Below are positions 1-4,485 of a stretch of 8,395 nt of DNA, one piece after another. Position numbers and translations under genes: made by a program. The notes below the pieces were generated by a model. That model searched no databases, was not told where the DNA came from, and saw only the letters and a program-made list of their open reading frames with translations. Source of the DNA: an uncultured Lachnospiraceae bacterium (GTDB lineage Bacteria > Bacillota_A > Clostridia > Lachnospirales > Lachnospiraceae); assembly GCA_946630765.1 (NCBI GenBank), contig CAMOZF010000065.1, forward strand, positions 1 to 8,395. The letters run 5' to 3'. Within the stretch, counting starts at the first letter, position 1. The number at the start of each line of letters is the position of its first letter.

Positions 1-26
1 CGAATTTCTCACCGTATAAAGTGAAA

Positions 27-99
27 GCCAGCGCCTTTAGACGCTGGCCTAGTAACGGGGGCTTATAGCCCCACCTCGAACCACCCGTTTTACGGGTGG
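27..99 (+). other. Cluster of three consecutive perfect hairpins (possible structured RNA or mobile-element end)
   Basis: Three perfect inverted repeats follow one another closely. The first is a 7-bp stem (27-33 with 42-48, loop of 8). The second is a 6-bp stem (58-63 with 67-72, loop TAT). The third is an 8-bp stem (81-88 with 92-99, loop TTT). A T-rich stretch follows at 111-118. No open frame in this stretch has a start codon or a recognisable product. Serial GC stems next to a CACCTCGAACC-like spacer resemble the structured ends and guide-RNA regions of IS200/IS605-type elements, but this is an inference from general appearance and no transposase is in view. It could also be the 3' untranslated region and terminator of an upstream gene. 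The hairpins themselves are certain; their role is not. Confidence 0.5.
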
Positions 100-108
100 C
101 GGCGATTC

Positions 109-128
109 GCTTCTTTTTGTAAAAAAGC
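109..128 (+). terminator. AT-rich imperfect stem-loop, possible terminator remnant
   Basis: GCTT-C-TTT at 109-116 can pair with AAAAAAGC at 121-128 with one mismatch, leaving a TTGT loop. Together with the 8-bp GC hairpin ending at 99 and the T run at 114-118, this could end transcription coming from the left, before the promoter of the reductase gene. The T run is about 14 nt from the GC stem, so it is not a textbook intrinsic terminator. Confidence 0.25.
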
Positions 129-158
129 TGTACATGACGCCAAAGCCTGTGGTATGAT
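129..158 (+). promoter_or_regulatory. Putative extended -10 promoter of the ene-reductase gene
   Basis: TGGTATGAT at 150-158 has the TG-N extension followed by TATGAT, one mismatch from the consensus -10. A weak -35 (TGTACA, 129-134) sits 18 nt upstream; extended -10 promoters often tolerate a poor -35. Transcription would start near 165. The ATG at 154 would then lie inside the -10 box and not on the mRNA, which supports translation from ATG 202. This is a reading by eye with no expression evidence. Confidence 0.5.
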
Positions 159-201
159 TAATGAAAATACAGGACTGTACCAAGAAAGGGATTTTTATAT
201 C

Positions 202-2244
202 ATGAAAGAAAGATATGAAGCATTATTCACGCCGGTCAGAATCGGCGGAGTCGAGCTGAAAAACCGGGTGATTCTGACTGCTATGGGAGGTACGGGGCTC
301 TTCGGCTTCAACGGGGAGTTCAATGAGAAAATCCGGGATTATTATCTGAAGCGGGCCAGGGGAGGTGTCGCGCTGATTATCCCCGGCGTGACCGGCGTCA
401 AATCGGGGGCCGGTTACCTTTATGAGAAAAGAGAAGCATTCCTCGGCCCTGTAAAAGCACTGATGGATGAGCTTCACGCCTGCGGAACCCGTTATTTCAT
501 GCAGCTTGGTGCCGGCTTCGGACGTGCGCAGCTCATGGGAATCGGAAGAGAAATGTCCGAAGAAATGAAACACGAGCTTCTCGTGGCCCCTTCTGACGGG
601 ATTCCGAATGTCTGGGTTCCGGAAATGAAGCATCGCGGCCTCACACGCGAGGAGATCCACGACATTGTCGATGCCTTTGGAAAATCGGCGCTTCTCTGTA
701 AACAGGCAGGAATTGACGGCGTGGAGATCCACGCGATTCACGAAGGCTATCTTCTCGACCAGTTTTCGATCGAAAATACCAATCACCGGACCGACGAATA
801 CGGAGGATCGCTTGAGAACCGCTTCCGCTTTGTGACGGAGATTATTCAGGAAATCAAAAAAACCTGCGGGAAGGACTTTCCGGTGATGGTCCGCTACAGC
901 GTTTCCTCCAAGATGCGCGGGTTTAATGAAGGCGCGCTTCCGGGAGAGGACTTCCGGGAATTCGGACGGAGCCTCGAAGAGAGCCCTTCGGCGGCACGGA
1001 TTCTGCAGGAGGCCGGTGCCGACGCGCTGGACGCGGACAATGGATCCTATGACTCCTGGTGGTGGGCACATCCGCCGGTCTATATGCCGCTCCACTGCAA
1101 TTTCCCGGAGGTTTCCTATCTCAAAAAATTTGTGGATATTCCGGTATTCTGCGCGGGAAGGATGGAGGACCCTGCGTTTGCGGATCAGGCGATCGCGGCG
1201 GGTGAAATCGACGGAATCGGCGTTGCGCGGCAATTCCTGGCGGATCCTGAATGGCTGAATAAGGCACGCTTCGGCAGCGAGCAGGATATCCGGCCCTGTA
1301 TCGCCTGCCATAACGGCTGCTTCGGCGTAAGCCTTGGGAATCCTCCCGGGCGTTACGGCTTCCAGATGTCTCACTGTGCCGTGAATCCGGAGGCAATGGA
1401 GGAGACAAAGTGGAACCTGACAAAGGCGGAAACTCCGAAGAAGATCGCTGTCGTCGGCGGCGGAATCGGCGGAATGGAGGCTGCGCGTCTCCTTACGCTT
1501 CGCGGACATTCCGTGACCCTGTTTGAAAAAGGCGGCGAACTTGGCGGCGTGTTTATCGCTGCGGCGGCACCGGATTTTAAGGAAAAGGACAAGATGCTCC
1601 TTTCCTGGTACCGGTACCAGATGGAGAAACTTGCCGTCGATGTCCGCCTGAATACGGAAGCTCGTGAAGAGGATCTCGCGGGATATGATGAAGTGATTCT
1701 GGCGACCGGTGCGAAACCGCGCAGGCTAAGGCTCCCGGGACTTGAAGACGCGCGTGTCATGGAGGCTGTCGATTATCTGGAGCATCCGGGAAAAACAGGG
1801 GAGCGGACTGCGGTGATCGGCGGCGGTCTTACGGGGGTTGAAATTGCTTATGATCTCGTCCTTCACAAAAAGAAACCGGTCATCGTAGAAATGCAGTCGG
1901 ATATCCTGAAGGTTCCGGGGCTGTGTGCCGCAAACTCCAACATGCTGCGTGAGATTATTCGCTATTACAGGATTCCTGTTATGACCGGGACATCGCTTCT
2001 GGGTGTCTCCGAGAGCCCATCCGGCGGCCTCACTGTCCGTGTCCGGCATGAAGACGGAGAAGAAGAACAGATCCCGACGGATAACGTGATTCTGTCGGTC
2101 GGATATGTTTCGGACCGCAGTCTCTATGAAAGACTCCTGAATTACGGTTTCCCTGAAGAAAAGCTGCATCTTCTCGGGGATGCGAATGAAGTCGGCAATC
2201 TGATGACGGTGATCCGCGAGGCGTGGGATCTGTGCTGCCAGTGA
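202..2244 (+). CDS. OYE-family FMN/FAD/4Fe-4S NAD(P)H-dependent ene-reductase (2,4-dienoyl-CoA reductase / BaiCD-BaiH type)
   Basis: This 680-residue flavoprotein is predicted to reduce an activated C=C bond using NAD(P)H, with electrons passing from FAD through a 4Fe-4S cluster to FMN. Residues 6-360 form an old-yellow-enzyme TIM barrel, shown by FTPVRIGGVELKNR near the start, HEGYLLDQF at 180-188 and TDEYGGSLENR at 197-207. Cluster ligands are Cys366, Cys369, Cys373 and probably Cys392. The FAD Rossmann motif GGGIGG is at 419-424, ATG at 501-503, the NAD(P)H motif GGGLTG at 540-545 and the terminal flavin GD at 659-660. The length matches the family (about 640-680). The start at 202 is preferred over the in-frame ATG at 154 because AAAGGGA (185-191) lies 10 nt before it, while 154 has no ribosome site and overlaps the probable -10 box. 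The HEGYL form (usual HGYL) recalls the bile-acid-inducible subgroup. Substrate specificity (bile acid enone, cinnamate-like acid, enoyl-CoA or other) cannot be assigned. Cytoplasmic: no signal peptide. Confidence 0.92.
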   Translation: MKERYEALFTPVRIGGVELKNRVILTAMGGTGLFGFNGEFNEKIRDYYLKRARGGVALIIPGVTGVKSGAGYLYEKREAFLGPVKALMDELHACGTRYFMQLGAGFGRAQLMGIGREMSEEMKHELLVAPSDGIPNVWVPEMKHRGLTREEIHDIVDAFGKSALLCKQAGIDGVEIHAIHEGYLLDQFSIENTNHRTDEYGGSLENRFRFVTEIIQEIKKTCGKDFPVMVRYSVSSKMRGFNEGALPGEDFREFGRSLEESPSAARILQEAGADALDADNGSYDSWWWAHPPVYMPLHCNFPEVSYLKKFVDIPVFCAGRMEDPAFADQAIAAGEIDGIGVARQFLADPEWLNKARFGSEQDIRPCIACHNGCFGVSLGNPPGRYGFQMSHCAVNPEAMEETKWNLTKAETPKKIAVVGGGIGGMEAARLLTLRGHSVTLFEKGGELGGVFIAAAAPDFKEKDKMLLSWYRYQMEKLAVDVRLNTEAREEDLAGYDEVILATGAKPRRLRLPGLEDARVMEAVDYLEHPGKTGERTAVIGGGLTGVEIAYDLVLHKKKPVIVEMQSDILKVPGLCAANSNMLREIIRYYRIPVMTGTSLLGVSESPSGGLTVRVRHEDGEEEQIPTDNVILSVGYVSDRSLYERLLNYGFPEEKLHLLGDANEVGNLMTVIREAWDLCCQ

Positions 2245-2371
2245 CTAAAACTAAAAGCGTAAAATCCAAATACATATTTGATAGACCGGGACGCCTTCCG
2301 ACAATAAAATATTCGTAACAGATATTCAAAAAAGACGCTGAAAAACTAATTGAATCATGGAGGAAGACCAG
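2245..2371 (+). promoter_or_regulatory. AT-rich spacer with a weak possible promoter
   Basis: This 127-nt gap separates the reductase from the NIF3-like gene and is visibly richer in A+T than the flanking genes. TTGATA at 2278-2283 is a fair -35. Downstream, AATAAA (2303-2308, spacing 19) or TAAAAT (2305-2310, spacing 21) are poor -10 candidates at longer than ideal distance. I see no strong hairpin with a T run that would end transcription after the reductase. Read-through and a separate promoter for the next three genes are both possible. Confidence 0.25.
2359..2366 (+). promoter_or_regulatory. Shine-Dalgarno site that sets the NIF3-like start
   Basis: GGAGGAAG at 2359-2366 is a near-consensus ribosome site 5 nt before ATG 2372. 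It overlaps the in-frame ATG at 2357, whose own upstream sequence (CTAATTGAATC) has no ribosome site. The start is therefore placed at 2372, five codons inside the longest open frame. Confidence 0.8.
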
Positions 2372-3247
2372 ATGACCATTCAGGAAGTAATCAATAAAGT
2401 GCTCGCGTACCATCCGAAATTCATGCGCTATGCGGGCTGTGACGAATTCAAATGCGGTAATCCCGGGGATGAGTGCACCGGCATTGTAACCGCGATGGAT
2501 GCGACGGTCAACGTCGTGAAGAAAGCGGCTGAGCTCGGCGCGAATCTGATTATTGTACACGAGCCCACGAACTATACCTCGAATGACCGCCCGGGCTGGA
2601 ATGAGGATTTCAGGAATGAAGTCTACGAAGAGAAAGCCCGGATCATGCAGGAGCACGGCATTGCGGTCTGGCGCGACCACGATCATCTGCATGCGCATCA
2701 GCCGGACGGTATCTTCACGGGTGTGCTGAAAAACCTCGGCTGGGAAGAGTACGCGGAGGTGGACACCTCGATGGGCATGTTCGCGCATTTCATTGTGAGT
2801 CTTCCGCAAGAAAAGGAAACAACCCTTCGGAAGCTCATGAAACAGCTTCAGGAGACGATCGGCATGAACGGTGTGAAATTCATCGGGCCTTCCGATATGC
2901 CGGTTAAGAAGCTTGCGATCGTCGGCCATCTGTACCCGATGCAGGGCCCGAAGAGCGAAAAGAACCACGCAGGACTTCCGAAGGAATATTCCGTGGAGAT
3001 CATCCGCTACTTCGAGGAGCAGGGCGTCGACGTGATTCTTCCGGGTGAGACCATTGACTGGACGGTGCTTTCCTATGTGCGCGATGCGGTCGAGCTCGGG
3101 CAGAACAAGGCGGTTGTCGCGCTCGGACATTTCAACTGGGAAGAAATGGGCATGCGCTACGCGAAGGAATGGGTGCGGCAGCTCGTCGGACCGGAGCTTC
3201 CCGTGACTTATGTTCCGACAGAGGACATGTGGAATTACCAGCTGTAA
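2372..3247 (+). CDS. NIF3-like (dinuclear metal centre) family protein, variant ligand set
   Basis: A 291-residue cytoplasmic protein that I place in the NIF3/YbgI superfamily. Its members form toroidal hexamers with two metal ions per subunit; their enzymatic role is mostly unknown and some have been linked to GTP cyclohydrolase I-like or hydrolytic activity. Three regions match the fold. The first is a hydrophobic strand then IIVHEP (60-65), where classical members have His-His. The second is a histidine/aspartate-rich stretch RDHDHLHAHQPDG (101-113), in the place of the central ligand loop. The third is GHFNWEE (252-258), matching the C-terminal GHxxSE ligand motif with His253 and Glu257 correctly spaced. 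GVLKNLGW (117-124) is typical of this branch. The His-to-Glu change at residue 64 is the main oddity, so the metal centre may differ. The stop lies 18 nt before the SGNH gene, which indicates co-transcription. The family call is fairly sure; the function is unknown. Confidence 0.82.
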   Translation: MTIQEVINKVLAYHPKFMRYAGCDEFKCGNPGDECTGIVTAMDATVNVVKKAAELGANLIIVHEPTNYTSNDRPGWNEDFRNEVYEEKARIMQEHGIAVWRDHDHLHAHQPDGIFTGVLKNLGWEEYAEVDTSMGMFAHFIVSLPQEKETTLRKLMKQLQETIGMNGVKFIGPSDMPVKKLAIVGHLYPMQGPKSEKNHAGLPKEYSVEIIRYFEEQGVDVILPGETIDWTVLSYVRDAVELGQNKAVVALGHFNWEEMGMRYAKEWVRQLVGPELPVTYVPTEDMWNYQL

Positions 3248-3265
3248 GAGAGAGGGGAAGAGTGT

Positions 3266-4447
3266 ATGAAAAAATGGGCACCCGCATTCAGCTATGTGGC
3301 GGTGGATTATAATCATGAGGTTGTGACTTTTGAGAATATTTCTCAGACGGCGGTTTTCAGGAACAACCTTTCCGGAGATCAGGTCCGTTTTAAGCTGAAC
3401 AATTATTACAACCCGAAGGAGGTCCGGGTCGCGCATGCGGATTTCTGGCTCAGGAACCGGGTGACGGGAAAGAAGCGCGGCCCCTTCGCGGTTCTTCTAA
3501 ACGGCTCGGAGGAGCTTCTTCTTCCCGCGAAGGAAGCTCCCTTTTCCGATCCCGCAGATGTGGATGTGAACGCGGAGGATGATTTTATTGTCAAGATGTA
3601 TTTCCGGGAGAAGACGAGCTTCTGGTCGGTCTCGACCTCCTACGCGAGAAGAACCTGGTACGCTTCACAGAAAAAGGAAGATTACCGCGAAAACGACTGG
3701 ACCTTCCCGGCGAATCAGAAGGAACTCGCGCCAATGCTCGCAGGCGACCCGTACGGCATGGACTATACGGTCTGCCTGTCCGAGATTCTGGTGAGCACGG
3801 ACAAAGACGTTCAGGTCCTCGGCCTCATGGGCGATTCCGTGACTGCAATGGGTACGTATGCGGATTCACTGTCGGAACGGCTGTACCGGGCGTACCCCGG
3901 GAAGATTACGGTCGCAAACGGCGGAATTGCCGGAAACCGGGTGAACCGCGATTTCCCTGCCGCAACTCTCTTCCCCGGAGAAGGCCATCAGTTCGGACGC
4001 GCCGGAAAGGATCGGATGCTTCCGGATCTTTACCAGGATTTCACGCCGGACATTCTTTTCATCCTGGAGGGCGTCAACGACAGCTCGCACTCGATTGTTT
4101 TTCGGGAGCAGCCGATTGAAACTCCGGAAAAGGTCTTCGCCGGTCTTCAGGAAATGATCCGTCAGGGAAAGGAGCGCGGCTCGCGCGTTTATGTTTCGAC
4201 CGTCTCGCCGTTTGGAGGCGTCGGTATGGACTGGCGGGACCAGGCGGAGGCGATCCGATGGGATTATAATGAAATGATCCGCCGGGGGACGGATGCGGAC
4301 GACTGGATCGACCTTGACGTGCTGATGCGCGATCCGGACAGACCGCATCTCATGCAGGAAGGCATGCATCTCGGGGACGGAGTGCATCCCAACTACTTCG
4401 GCGGCGAGAAGATGGCGCAGGCGATATTTGAGAAGTGGTTCGCATAG
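3266..4447 (+). CDS. SGNH/GDSL-type esterase with N-terminal beta domain
   Basis: A 393-residue protein predicted to hydrolyse carboxylic esters, for example acetyl or other acyl groups on a carbohydrate or small molecule. The C-terminal SGNH domain (about 182-393) carries all four blocks: GDSVT with nucleophile Ser191, GGIAGN with oxyanion Gly223, GVND with Asn271, and DGVHPN with Asp371 and His374. The triad looks complete. Residues about 20-180 form a beta-rich domain; QTAVFRNNLSGDQVRFKLNN (27-46) resembles the N-terminal sandwich of SGNH esterases, where a QT..R....GG..VR.R.SN pattern is usual. No signal peptide or membrane segment is seen, so the enzyme probably acts in the cytoplasm on an imported substrate. 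AGAGGGGAAG at 3251-3260 is a good ribosome site 5 nt before the ATG. It sits 18 nt after the NIF3-like gene and 38 nt before the fused hydrolase, consistent with one operon. Confidence 0.88.
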   Translation: MKKWAPAFSYVAVDYNHEVVTFENISQTAVFRNNLSGDQVRFKLNNYYNPKEVRVAHADFWLRNRVTGKKRGPFAVLLNGSEELLLPAKEAPFSDPADVDVNAEDDFIVKMYFREKTSFWSVSTSYARRTWYASQKKEDYRENDWTFPANQKELAPMLAGDPYGMDYTVCLSEILVSTDKDVQVLGLMGDSVTAMGTYADSLSERLYRAYPGKITVANGGIAGNRVNRDFPAATLFPGEGHQFGRAGKDRMLPDLYQDFTPDILFILEGVNDSSHSIVFREQPIETPEKVFAGLQEMIRQGKERGSRVYVSTVSPFGGVGMDWRDQAEAIRWDYNEMIRRGTDADDWIDLDVLMRDPDRPHLMQEGMHLGDGVHPNYFGGEKMAQAIFEKWFA

Positions 4448-4485
4448 AATCACAGGTTGGGAAAACTTAAAAAAGGAAGCGAAGT

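Noticed and set aside
1..65. A short + strand frame without a start codon that might be the tail of an upstream gene
   Set aside because: It ends inside the second hairpin, has no recognisable C-terminus, and the inverted repeats better explain the sequence.
154..201. N-terminal extension of the reductase starting at ATG 154
   Set aside because: No ribosome site, overlap with the likely -10 box, and the family N-terminus (YEALFTPVRIGG) begins just after Met at 202.
223..1509. A 428-codon minus-strand open frame inside the reductase gene
   Set aside because: Fully antisense to a well-conserved flavoprotein; no domain pattern is seen.
2030..3436. A 468-codon minus-strand open frame across the reductase, the spacer and the NIF3-like gene
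   Set aside because: It spans parts of three + strand genes, has no recognisable motif, and is explained by the third-position bias of those genes.
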